Assembly: GCA_903854365.1 (NCBI GenBank)
Contig: CAINWE010000282.1
Span: forward strand, 1 to 10,614
DNA length: 10,614 bases
DNA from: Oligoflexia bacterium
Lineage (GTDB): Bacteria > Bdellovibrionota > UBA1018
Direction: 5' to 3'
Positions 1 through 6,595 of this stretch are shown one piece after another. How positions within the stretch are numbered: the stretch's first letter is position 1; the number at the start of each line of letters is the position of its first letter. A model generated the notes under the pieces. It searched no databases and had not been told where the DNA came from. It was given only the letters and a program-made list of their open reading frames with translations. The position numbers and the translations under genes were made by a program.

Positions 1-627
1 CAGCTTCAGCCTGAGTCAGGGGGGGGCGTTGTTCTGCCTGATTTACTCTCTCCGCAGTCGAATAGCGTGTTTTCGACGAGTAGCGGGAGTTTTAATAATG
101 CGCTCTTTTTTGCGTCGGGGTTTCAAAACTCTGATGGAAGCCGTCGTTTTCCTTACTATCTGGGGTTCTTGATTGAAGATGCTGCAGGGATTTATAATCT
201 CCCGTCTCCCGCACCTTCTCCTGCAGCCTCGCCGCTCTATCGATGCGACGCCTTTGGCCCTTTGGAGACTGCGAGTGTTTATGGTTTTTTGCCAAACGAT
301 AAGCGATGCTTTATTGCAACTGCTGCATTCCAGTCCTCCGATGCGACTCCTGTGATGCTGCTGAGGGATTTTAGAGATCGGATTCTTCTGCGATCCGAGA
401 CTGGCAGAATGTTGGTAGCCTGGTACTATGGTTGGTCGCCTCGGGCGGCAGATTGGCTGACTGATCATCCCGCGTTTCGGCTTCCTGTTTTGTTAGGGCT
501 TTTTGAGGTGCAGGCTCTGGCGTGGTTGTTACTTCATCCTTGGGCTTTTGCCTGGTTGCTCATGGGAGCGTTCGCAGCGGCTGTGGGTGCACTTAGAATG
601 AGCAGGAGGCCTCCGAATGCTGCGTAA
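1..627 (+). CDS. CFI-box domain protein with C-terminal membrane segments (5' end outside window)
   Basis: The reading frame is open from the first base, so the true start is probably upstream; a GTG at 67 is possible but has no clear ribosome-binding site. The visible part has a Ser/Asn/Gly/Phe-rich stretch, a short Pro/Ala/Ser linker (bases about 199-237), and then a CFIATAAF motif at bases 307-330 followed by LRDFRD, GR, YY and SP elements. This is the conserved pattern of the CFI-box domain found near the C-terminus of many secreted or surface proteins. One or two hydrophobic segments follow (bases about 475-594), then a basic tail (MSRRPP), which would anchor the protein in a membrane with the bulk outside the cytoplasm. 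The last 11 bases overlap the next gene, implying co-transcription. The molecular function is unknown; the family call is fairly safe, the location is inferred. Confidence 0.75.
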   Translation, partial: QLQPESGGGVVLPDLLSPQSNSVFSTSSGSFNNALFFASGFQNSDGSRRFPYYLGFLIEDAAGIYNLPSPAPSPAASPLYRCDAFGPLETASVYGFLPNDKRCFIATAAFQSSDATPVMLLRDFRDRILLRSETGRMLVAWYYGWSPRAADWLTDHPAFRLPVLLGLFEVQALAWLLLHPWAFAWLLMGAFAAAVGALRMSRRPPNAA

Positions 628-1636
628 GGCGCTAGGCTTTTTTGGTGTCGTTGCTTGCTGTTTTGGGAGCATTCTAGCGGGAGCGGATGAAGTTTCTCAT
701 CAGCCATATATCGATCAAATTAAGCGTGAGATGGAGCAGCCGAGTGTTCTGGCTCCCCTTGAAGGATCTTATACGGAAGAGTTGAGGAAGAGACTCGGAC
801 GCGACGTGGGGAAAACCTCCCCTCAGGAGAGCTATATTGAGCAATTACGTCATGAAGATTCCTCGTTAAAGCCTGACTGGCAGAGGCAACCCGGGGATTC
901 CTTTATTGAGAAGGAGAAAACTCACTTGGGTTCGAAGGAGACTGAGGGGGCAATCGAGGCTCTGAAGCAAGGTCGGTCTGAGCTCAGTCTTAAGAAGCCG
1001 GGATCGATCAGTCACCTCTTTGGATTCCGGTACATCCTCTCGCCGATCCGTCAGTCCTATACTCTCCCGGCTGCCTCAACGGCAGTCAGTTTTAATACTC
1101 TCTATGGAAAGGCTTATGCTCCCCAAATTTCATTTTTATACGAAATGCAGTTTTTTCATAGTGAGCTTGGCGGGAGCCTAGGTTTGGCGACTCTCTTCGG
1201 GATTCATTATTATTCAGGGAGCGGGCAGCTGAGTGCTGTGATTTTAGATCCCCGAACTGGGACACCGTTTACGAGTGGGTCTCAGACGAGTTTTCAATTG
1301 TTTAATTTTCCAGTGGCAGCGGCCTTGAGTTATCGGTTCAACTTATTTCAAGTGCTCAGACCCTACATCATGGTTGGACCGGGGGTGGTTGGCTCCTGGG
1401 AAATTCGAAGTGATCCAAGTCCTAATCATTTGGCCTTGTCCTCGATTTTGTATGGCTCGGTGGGGGTTTCCCTTCTATTGGATTGGATGTCGCAAACAAC
1501 GAACTGGAATTACTTTGCGGAACATGGCATTCATCATAGTTATTTTACGGTCGATTACATTCAAATGATGCCTTTGGGTGGGCGCTTGAGGATACAGTCG
1601 GGCGGCGTTTTTGTTGGTTTTTCTTTTGAATATTAA
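617..1636 (+). CDS. Probable outer-membrane beta-barrel protein with N-terminal degenerate repeats
   Basis: The ATG at 617 has a perfect AGGAGG (604-609) seven bases upstream, inside the end of the preceding gene. The 339-residue product starts with a Sec-type signal peptide (basic MLRK, hydrophobic core, probable cleavage near AGA at residues 21-23). Residues 30-125 contain a degenerate repeat of the form Y/F-I/T-E/D-x-x-K/R, with copies beginning at Y31, Y52, Y73 and F96 and a weaker one near 112; the spacing is about 21 residues. Residues 135-339 are rich in alternating aromatic and small residues (FRYILSP, LYEMQFF, FGIHYYSG, FVGFSFEY) and end in a C-terminal aromatic residue, as expected for a barrel recognised by the BAM complex. 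I do not recognise a named family. The stop codon overlaps the truA start by one base (TAATG), so the genes are probably translationally coupled. Confidence 0.75.
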   Translation: MLRKALGFFGVVACCFGSILAGADEVSHQPYIDQIKREMEQPSVLAPLEGSYTEELRKRLGRDVGKTSPQESYIEQLRHEDSSLKPDWQRQPGDSFIEKEKTHLGSKETEGAIEALKQGRSELSLKKPGSISHLFGFRYILSPIRQSYTLPAASTAVSFNTLYGKAYAPQISFLYEMQFFHSELGGSLGLATLFGIHYYSGSGQLSAVILDPRTGTPFTSGSQTSFQLFNFPVAAALSYRFNLFQVLRPYIMVGPGVVGSWEIRSDPSPNHLALSSILYGSVGVSLLLDWMSQTTNWNYFAEHGIHHSYFTVDYIQMMPLGGRLRIQSGGVFVGFSFEY

Positions 1637-2439
1637 TGTGGAAATACGCTTTTTTAACTAGTTATTTGGGAACTTCATACTGCGGTTGGCAGAGGCAGAA
1701 TCAATTTCCCAGTGTTCAGGAGACCTTTGAAAAGGCTCTTGCCAGGATTACAGGCGAGACACCTTCCGTCGTGGGGAGTGGGCGAACGGACTCTGGTGTG
1801 CACGCGATTGGTCAGGTGGGCCATTTTGTTTTGAAGGAGAGGCAGTGGGATCCCCAAGTATTAATGCGGGCATTGAATGGGTTGTTGCCTGCGGTGATCC
1901 AAGTTCTGGCTCTCCAGTCGATTGCGATTGAGTTTCATGCTCAGCGAAGCGCAATCAAAAAGCAGTACTCTTATTATTTTCAGCAGGGGCCGGCGGCAGT
2001 GCCTTGCCTCGAGCCCTACAGTTGGTGGATTCGCAAAACATTAGATTTAGAGTCCATGAATCAGGGACTTCAATATTTATTAGGGGAGAAAGATTTTAAG
2101 CCCTTTCAGGCGTCAGGCTCCAAACCCGGGCCTACGGTTCGTAATCTCTTCGAGGCTGAGGTCACTTACGAGGAGTCTGCTGGTTTTTTGAAGATCCACC
2201 GAACCGGTTTGGTCAGGGTCCGAGTGGTCGGGAGTGGGTTTTTGAAGCAAATGGTGCGAGGAATTGCGGGCACTCTTTTACAAGTAGGAGAAGGTCGACG
2301 CCCTCCAGAATGTTTTCAAGAGATTTTGGCGAGTCAATGTCGGAGCGAGGTAGGACCAACCGCGCCAGCTCGGGCTTTGTGGTTAGAGAGGCTCTGGTAC
2401 CCTGTTCCCTTTCAGCTCTCCTGGCAAGTGGAACCTTGA
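1636..2439 (+). CDS. truA: tRNA pseudouridine(38-40) synthase TruA
   Basis: This enzyme converts uridines 38, 39 and 40 in the anticodon stem-loop of many tRNAs to pseudouridine in the cytoplasm. The 267-residue length matches the family (about 245-270). The N-terminus has the typical Y-x-G-x-x-Y-x-G-W-Q-x-Q layout (residues 10-21), followed by the catalytic motif GRTDSGVHA at residues 49-57, with D52 the expected nucleophile. Later family signatures are the DFKPFQASG segment in the middle and FLKQMVRGIAGTLLQVGEGR in the C-terminal half. The start is fixed by the TAATG overlap with the upstream outer-membrane protein gene; there is no independent Shine-Dalgarno sequence, so translation likely depends on coupling. 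Placing a housekeeping tRNA gene behind two envelope genes is unusual but causes no doubt about its identity. Confidence 0.96.
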   Translation: MWKYAFLTSYLGTSYCGWQRQNQFPSVQETFEKALARITGETPSVVGSGRTDSGVHAIGQVGHFVLKERQWDPQVLMRALNGLLPAVIQVLALQSIAIEFHAQRSAIKKQYSYYFQQGPAAVPCLEPYSWWIRKTLDLESMNQGLQYLLGEKDFKPFQASGSKPGPTVRNLFEAEVTYEESAGFLKIHRTGLVRVRVVGSGFLKQMVRGIAGTLLQVGEGRRPPECFQEILASQCRSEVGPTAPARALWLERLWYPVPFQLSWQVEP

Positions 2440-2465
2440 CATTTTAGGTAGGGCTAGTCTAGAAG
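2436..2465 (+). promoter_or_regulatory. Possible sigma-70 promoter for tig
   Basis: A perfect -35 box TTGACA (2436-2441) overlaps the truA stop codon. A weak -10 candidate TAGAAG (2460-2465) lies 18 bases further on. If this is right, transcription would begin at or next to the A of the tig ATG (2472), giving a leaderless mRNA. The -10 match is poor (4 of 6), so this is tentative. Confidence 0.35.
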
Positions 2466-2471
2466 ATCCCA

Positions 2472-3869
2472 ATGAAATTGAATGTCGAAGTTGAAAAAAT
2501 CTCAAGTGTGGTTCGTAAATTAACGGTGCGCGTTCCAGCCTCTGAAGTGAAGGCAACCTTAGAGCGCAGTTTCATCACCGTTCAAAAGACTGCCGCTCTG
2601 AAGGGGTTTCGTCCAGGGCAGGCGCCCATTTCGATGGTGAAGCAGTTCTATGGCGAAGACGTCCGGCACCGGGTGTTTCACTCGCTCATTGATGATTCTT
2701 TCGAGCAAGTGATTCGACAAGAGGCTTTAAAAACAGTAGGTTATCCAAAAATTGATACGTCTGCTCACCAGACGGGTGCAGGGGCCCATGACCACGGTAT
2801 TAAAGATGAGCAAGACCTTGTGTACACTGCAACAGTTGAAATTTTTCCAGAAGTTCAAGCAAAAGGTTATACCGGTCTGCGTTTGAGTCGCGAGACGGTG
2901 GCTGTGACCGACGAGATGATCGAAGTAGTTGTAAAAAATTTCCAAGACTCTCAGGCCCAGTTAGTTCCGGTTGGCGGTGGAGTGGCTCTTGCGGATGGTT
3001 CACTCTCGTCCCGTCCTTCTCAGAAGGGCGATTTTGTGGACACCACCTTTTCAGGCGGATTGGTGAGTGATACCGGGGTGCAACCTCGCGAAGATATGAA
3101 GGGGAGTCGAGTGATTGAAATCGGCTCCAACTCGATGATTGCTGGTTTTGAAGATCAGTTGATTGGTATGCGCGCAGGAGAAACCAAGACTTTTCGGATT
3201 CGTTTTCCAGAAAATTACGGCGAAGGTACGGAAATTGCCGAAGCGAAGGCGATTGCCAATCGAGAAGCTGAGTTCACCGTGACGGTACAAGAGGTCAAAG
3301 AAAAAAAGCTTCCTACTCTCGATGACGAATTTGCAAAGCAAATGGGGTACGAGTCGGTAGCGGATCTCAGAGTCAAGGCGAAAGATTTTCTGGTTCGTGA
3401 GCGCGCGAAAGAGTCCGAAGCAAAGCTTCAGGGAGCTTTAGTTGCACAACTCATTGAGAAAAATCCATTCGAGGTTCCTGCAGCATTGGTGGAGTCTCAG
3501 ACAAAGCTTCTGGCTCAAGAGTGGGGTGAGGAGCTGAAGCGTCAGGGTTATCCCGAAAAAATGATTCAGGACAGTATTCGAGGTGACTTGAATACTCTCA
3601 AGACTCGTGCTGAGAGTCAGGTTCGGGCCAGTCTTTTGCTCGAAAATATCTCAGAACAGGAAAAGATCGCTGTTTCGGATCAAGTGATCGATGCAGAAAT
3701 GGACGTCATGTCTCAGTCTTCTCGAATCGATCGCGAAAAGTTAGAGGAATTTTATGCTAAAAATCCAGGCCGCAAAGGAGATTTAGAATTCAGGTTGCGG
3801 CAAGAGCTAGCAATCAAGTTCCTGCTCGATAAGGCAGAAATTACCTCGGTCGAAGCTAGCGAAAAATAG
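2472..3869 (+). CDS. tig: Trigger factor, ribosome-associated chaperone and peptidyl-prolyl isomerase
   Basis: Trigger factor docks at the ribosomal exit tunnel and shields nascent chains. All three domains are visible. The N-terminal ribosome-binding domain (about 1-130) carries the signature GFRPGQAP at 45-52 (usually GFRxGKxP). The FKBP-type isomerase domain spans about 165-282 and includes GDFVDTTFSG and GFEDQL (225-230). A long helical C-terminal chaperone domain follows. At 465 residues it is longer than the E. coli protein (432). The extra length appears to include a His/Gly-rich loop at about 97-110, a flexible loop at about 170-184 and an Ala/Glu-rich insertion near the end of the isomerase domain. 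Only a weak Shine-Dalgarno (AGAAG) precedes the ATG. The usual downstream neighbours clpP, clpX and lon are absent; instead a convergent PilZ gene overlaps its 3' end. Confidence 0.96.
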   Translation: MKLNVEVEKISSVVRKLTVRVPASEVKATLERSFITVQKTAALKGFRPGQAPISMVKQFYGEDVRHRVFHSLIDDSFEQVIRQEALKTVGYPKIDTSAHQTGAGAHDHGIKDEQDLVYTATVEIFPEVQAKGYTGLRLSRETVAVTDEMIEVVVKNFQDSQAQLVPVGGGVALADGSLSSRPSQKGDFVDTTFSGGLVSDTGVQPREDMKGSRVIEIGSNSMIAGFEDQLIGMRAGETKTFRIRFPENYGEGTEIAEAKAIANREAEFTVTVQEVKEKKLPTLDDEFAKQMGYESVADLRVKAKDFLVRERAKESEAKLQGALVAQLIEKNPFEVPAALVESQTKLLAQEWGEELKRQGYPEKMIQDSIRGDLNTLKTRAESQVRASLLLENISEQEKIAVSDQVIDAEMDVMSQSSRIDREKLEEFYAKNPGRKGDLEFRLRQELAIKFLLDKAEITSVEASEK

Positions 3870-4180
3870 TTCGGATAAGTGTATTCGATGCCGTAGAAAG
3901 TACCAGAATCAGGGTATAAGAGATCGGAGCCAGGTTGGCGTTGTGGTGAGTCGGAAATGTGGGTAACCCTTCCGATGACGATGATGCTGACTTGGCTCGT
4001 TTCATTTTGGATGACGAGTCTTACCCACCTTCTTAATTCTACGTTGTGATCGGTCCAGAGTAAGCACCCACCCTTTGAAATGTTGATGAGATACCCGTTT
4101 TTTTTGCTCGATGTTCGAGCAAAATAATCCCAATGAACGTGTCCTAAAAAATCAAATCTTTTGTGTTTTCGTCTTTCCAC
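3752..4180 (-). CDS. PilZ-domain protein, probable cyclic di-GMP effector
   Basis: PilZ domains bind cyclic di-GMP and control motility, adhesion or secretion through partner proteins. Both binding motifs are intact: RxxxR in the N-terminal ERRKHKRF (R4 and R8 from the chosen start) and NxSxxG in NISKGG (N33, S35, G38). The domain continues to the YGIEY strand and a final helix near residues 105-118, so this is a single-domain protein of 142 residues. I chose the GTG at 4180 because GAGG (4190-4187) lies six bases before it and many PilZ proteins begin with an ERR motif; an in-frame TTG at 4192 would add four residues. The last 39 codons or so are antisense to the 3' end of tig. It follows the MscS gene in the same direction after 81 bases. 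Partner and target are unknown. Confidence 0.85.
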   Translation of the reverse strand: MERRKHKRFDFLGHVHWDYFARTSSKKNGYLINISKGGCLLWTDHNVELRRWVRLVIQNETSQVSIIVIGRVTHISDSPQRQPGSDLLYPDSGTFYGIEYTYPNYFSLASTEVISALSSRNLIASSCRNLNSKSPLRPGFLA

Positions 4181-4203
4181 ACGGTTCCTCAATATCCGTG
4201 TGG
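4177..4203 (-). promoter_or_regulatory. Hairpin enclosing the PilZ ribosome-binding site and start codon
   Basis: Perfect 8-bp arms CCACACGG (minus strand 4203-4196) and CCGTGTGG (4184-4177) flank an 11-base loop. In the mRNA the loop holds the Shine-Dalgarno GAGG and the downstream arm holds the GTG start codon. Such a structure could limit translation initiation. It has no T-tract and so does not look like a terminator. The sequence symmetry is direct observation; the regulatory role is inferred. Confidence 0.45.
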
Positions 4204-4261
4204 GTGCACTGCATGATGTATGCCTCTTGCGGACCGGGAGGAGCGAGTGGGTTTAGGTCAA

Positions 4262-5347
4262 TCAGACTGATTTCGGGACGGAGGGTGGCTCCTTCGGTGA
4301 GATTTCATTTTGAGATACTTGGACCCGATGGCTTGCAAGGTGAAATCCGTTGGCTTCGAGTTTTGATAGAGCATGTGAGTAAATCTGGTCGAAAATTCGC
4401 GGGTGGATGCCGTAGTCGTCAATGTTAAATACTAACTTAAATCCGATCCAAGATTCGTTCGTCTCAGTAATGATGACCCGAGGACTCGGGCGGGTGCGGA
4501 CTTCTGGAGATTGTTGAGCTGCAGCGATGAGGATGGCTTTCACCTCTTCGATGGGAGCTCCAAACGGGAGTCTGAATAATAGAGAGCGAATGATGCTTCT
4601 GTAGCGAGTTGAAAAGTTAGAGATTTCCCCTTGAGACATGAGTCGGTTAGGAATCGTAATCGCTTCCTCGGTCATCGAAATTAATACGGTTGCCCGCCAG
4701 GAAATTTCATGAACTTGTCCAACCCATTTTAGAGTTCCGTTTGAAATTTCAATCCAGTCTCCGATTTCATAAGGCTTATCGAATTGGAGCGCTACCCCTG
4801 CGAATAAGTTTCCGAGAGTGTCTTGAAGCGCTAGACCGAGGACCAACGAAAAGATGGCAGACGTGGCTAAAATAGGAGTCAGCTTCAAGTTGAAGACTTC
4901 TGCTCCTAGCCACGTGCCTAAGAGCAGTGAGAGTAAGAGAGTGAAAAGATTAACCAAGAGAACTGGGAAGGCAACCCGCATGTGTCTTAAAAAAAGGTAT
5001 TGAAAAACCAGAATGCGACAGACCTTAACGAACACGACTGCACCGGATAAAATGGTCGCGAATCCGATATAGGTCGCCAGTCTCTCGACTGCAGCAAACT
5101 CGCGAGGAACTCGACTGAGTCCAGAGTAGATCAGAAAGAGTGACCCCCCGAACACGAGGTGATAGCTGAGGTTGCTGAAGAGACCTCTGAGGTTTCTTTG
5201 TCGCTCAATAGAGAGTCGATGAATAAAAAATCGAGAGGCTATCCAAGCGCCAATCGCTAGGACGAGGATAATCAGGGCGGGTTCGAGTTGGACGAGATTT
5301 TCGATCCGTTCGGAGGGTAGCCAGGGCTGGGTCTGTTTTGGGTTCAT
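4262..5347 (-). CDS. MscS-family small-conductance mechanosensitive channel
   Basis: Channels of this family open under membrane tension and release solutes during hypo-osmotic shock. The 361-residue protein has about five hydrophobic segments (roughly 22-40, 61-78, 93-112, 126-146 and 156-176). The last runs into the pore-helix and beta-domain signature: SLVLGLALQDTLGNLFAG (167-184), then YEIGDWIEI (193-201), G-x-V-x-E-I-S-W-R-A-T and the ITIPN motif (230-234). A soluble C-terminal alpha/beta domain follows, ending in a Ser/Pro/Lys tail. It is longer than E. coli MscS (286) because of extra N-terminal membrane segments. The ATG at 5347 has no Shine-Dalgarno sequence, but a strong promoter lies directly before it. 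The PilZ gene downstream may share its transcript. Subfamily assignment is not possible by eye. Confidence 0.93.
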   Translation of the reverse strand: MNPKQTQPWLPSERIENLVQLEPALIILVLAIGAWIASRFFIHRLSIERQRNLRGLFSNLSYHLVFGGSLFLIYSGLSRVPREFAAVERLATYIGFATILSGAVVFVKVCRILVFQYLFLRHMRVAFPVLLVNLFTLLLSLLLGTWLGAEVFNLKLTPILATSAIFSLVLGLALQDTLGNLFAGVALQFDKPYEIGDWIEISNGTLKWVGQVHEISWRATVLISMTEEAITIPNRLMSQGEISNFSTRYRSIIRSLLFRLPFGAPIEEVKAILIAAAQQSPEVRTRPSPRVIITETNESWIGFKLVFNIDDYGIHPRIFDQIYSHALSKLEANGFHLASHRVQVSQNEISPKEPPSVPKSV

Positions 5348-5353
5348 GTGAAA

Positions 5354-5382
5354 TTTATAGAAGGAATTCTCTAGGGGGTCAA
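5354..5382 (-). promoter_or_regulatory. Sigma-70-type promoter for the mscS-pilZ pair
   Basis: On the minus strand TTGACC (5382-5377) and TATAAA (5359-5354) are separated by 17 bases, five of six matches in each box. The predicted start of transcription, about seven bases beyond the -10 box, falls at or beside the A of the mscS ATG (5347). This points to a leaderless transcript and fits the lack of a ribosome-binding site. Confidence 0.55.
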
Positions 5383-5443
5383 GAAATCGGCAGTCCGACT
5401 TAAGCAGATCGATGGATGTGCCGATGAGGGGAGAGGAGTGAGC

Positions 5444-6595
5444 ATGAAGAAAAAAATTTCGAAGAGATCTAAGGTGAGCGGTGTTCGAAAAAAGACGTCA
5501 GTGCGAGCTTCTCGTATTATGCAGACAAAAAGCGCAGAGAGTCGACCGAGGCCATCGAGTCTTTCTTCCCAGGAGTTTATTCGTGATGGAGCACGAGGCA
5601 AAAGAGTCCTCGGGGATGCTGGTCCATATTATGCTGTTGGCGCAGCAGCCTTGGCTTTTACTTTTCTTTTTTTCTTCTTCCAACCCAGCGATCGGAGAGG
5701 CCACGATGCAGTGGCAATGTTAACTCCAGTTGAAAATAAGAAAGTTCTCGGAAGAGTATTGATTCCAGGCTCCCTGCTCGAGGAAGAGTTTCAGCGGGTG
5801 AGTGCTTTATCGCATTCGGAGCGGGTCAATTATTGGAGTTCTGCATTGATTAAAAATCCTTCTGTGGCAGATCGTTTAAGGGAATTTTTGAGGGGCGAAG
5901 TGGTGAACGATTCAGCTCCGATCGTTCCTCTTGATTTTGATTGTACTACTTATGTTGAGACCGTCGCTGCCTTGAGCAGAAGTGAGGTGCTAAAAGATTT
6001 TCTCCCGAGATTGATGGAGATTCGTTACCGAGATGCGCAGCCTAGTTTTCAAAATCGTAATCATTTCGTGGAAGGAGATTGGATTCCAAATAATGAGAGA
6101 GCCGGTGTTGTGAAAGACATTACACTGAATGTGGCTGCTTCTGCTCAGGTCCAGGTTCAGTTTGAAGAGCGGACTTTGCATCGGGGCAAATGGATTGCCG
6201 CTCAGGCACATCGCCAAGCACAGGGCCGAGAACTCGCGGCAGTCGACGCGAGTGAGGTAAAAGAAGTGCGCCTCCCCTATCTTCCTTTGGAGGATTTTCA
6301 TAGGGTTATGGAGCAGGTGCCAGACGGTACAGTAGTGAATTTCGTACGGGAAAAAAGCCCGCAACACGCCGTACTTGTCAGTCATCAAGGCTTATTGATT
6401 CGCTCTCCTGAAGGGGAGCTTTTGTTACGTCATGCGTCAACCGGTGGTCGAATGAGAACAGAATTCCTAGCGCACTACGTCGATGGCATGCTGCATCATA
6501 ATAAGAAAAGACGTCGATGGGGCTGGCTGGGAGTTAACCTGAATCAGATTAGCTCTTCCAATTCTTCTAAAATTTTACGCAAAGATCCCATATAG
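5444..6595 (+). CDS. Membrane-anchored DUF1460 family protein, putative peptidoglycan amidase (NlpC/P60 superfamily)
   Basis: DUF1460 proteins are papain-like cysteine hydrolases related to NlpC/P60, annotated as N-acetylmuramoyl-L-alanine amidase-like. The catalytic region is recognisable: LDFDCTTYVETVAAL with the expected nucleophile C167, RNHFVEGDWIPNN (205-217), and VSHQGLLI with the probable catalytic H314, followed by LLRHAS (327-332). The N-terminus is strongly basic (residues 1-55), then one hydrophobic segment (about 61-79) predicts a type II inner-membrane protein with the enzyme in the periplasm. The ATG at 5444 is preceded by GGAG (5435-5438) at good spacing; an in-frame GTG at 5438 is less likely. 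The full protein is 383 residues. It is divergent from mscS and its 3' end overlaps the end of parB by 52 bp. Substrate specificity cannot be told from sequence alone. Confidence 0.85.
   Translation: MKKKISKRSKVSGVRKKTSVRASRIMQTKSAESRPRPSSLSSQEFIRDGARGKRVLGDAGPYYAVGAAALAFTFLFFFFQPSDRRGHDAVAMLTPVENKKVLGRVLIPGSLLEEEFQRVSALSHSERVNYWSSALIKNPSVADRLREFLRGEVVNDSAPIVPLDFDCTTYVETVAALSRSEVLKDFLPRLMEIRYRDAQPSFQNRNHFVEGDWIPNNERAGVVKDITLNVAASAQVQVQFEERTLHRGKWIAAQAHRQAQGRELAAVDASEVKEVRLPYLPLEDFHRVMEQVPDGTVVNFVREKSPQHAVLVSHQGLLIRSPEGELLLRHASTGGRMRTEFLAHYVDGMLHHNKKRRRWGWLGVNLNQISSSNSSKILRKDPI

Noticed and set aside
43..468. Long antisense frame under the CFI-box gene
   Set aside because: Arg/Ser-rich low-complexity translation with no motif; it is the shadow of a clear coding sequence on the plus strand.
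3051..3341. Minus-strand frame inside tig
   Set aside because: Opposite the isomerase domain of trigger factor, with no supporting motif.
4234..4262. Promoter for the PilZ gene from TTGACC on the minus strand at the end of mscS
   Set aside because: No acceptable -10 box occurs at 15-19 bases; co-transcription with mscS is simpler.
5990..6388. 132-codon minus-strand frame inside the DUF1460 gene
   Set aside because: It lies opposite the catalytic motifs of a convincing gene and shows no recognisable domain or ribosome-binding site.
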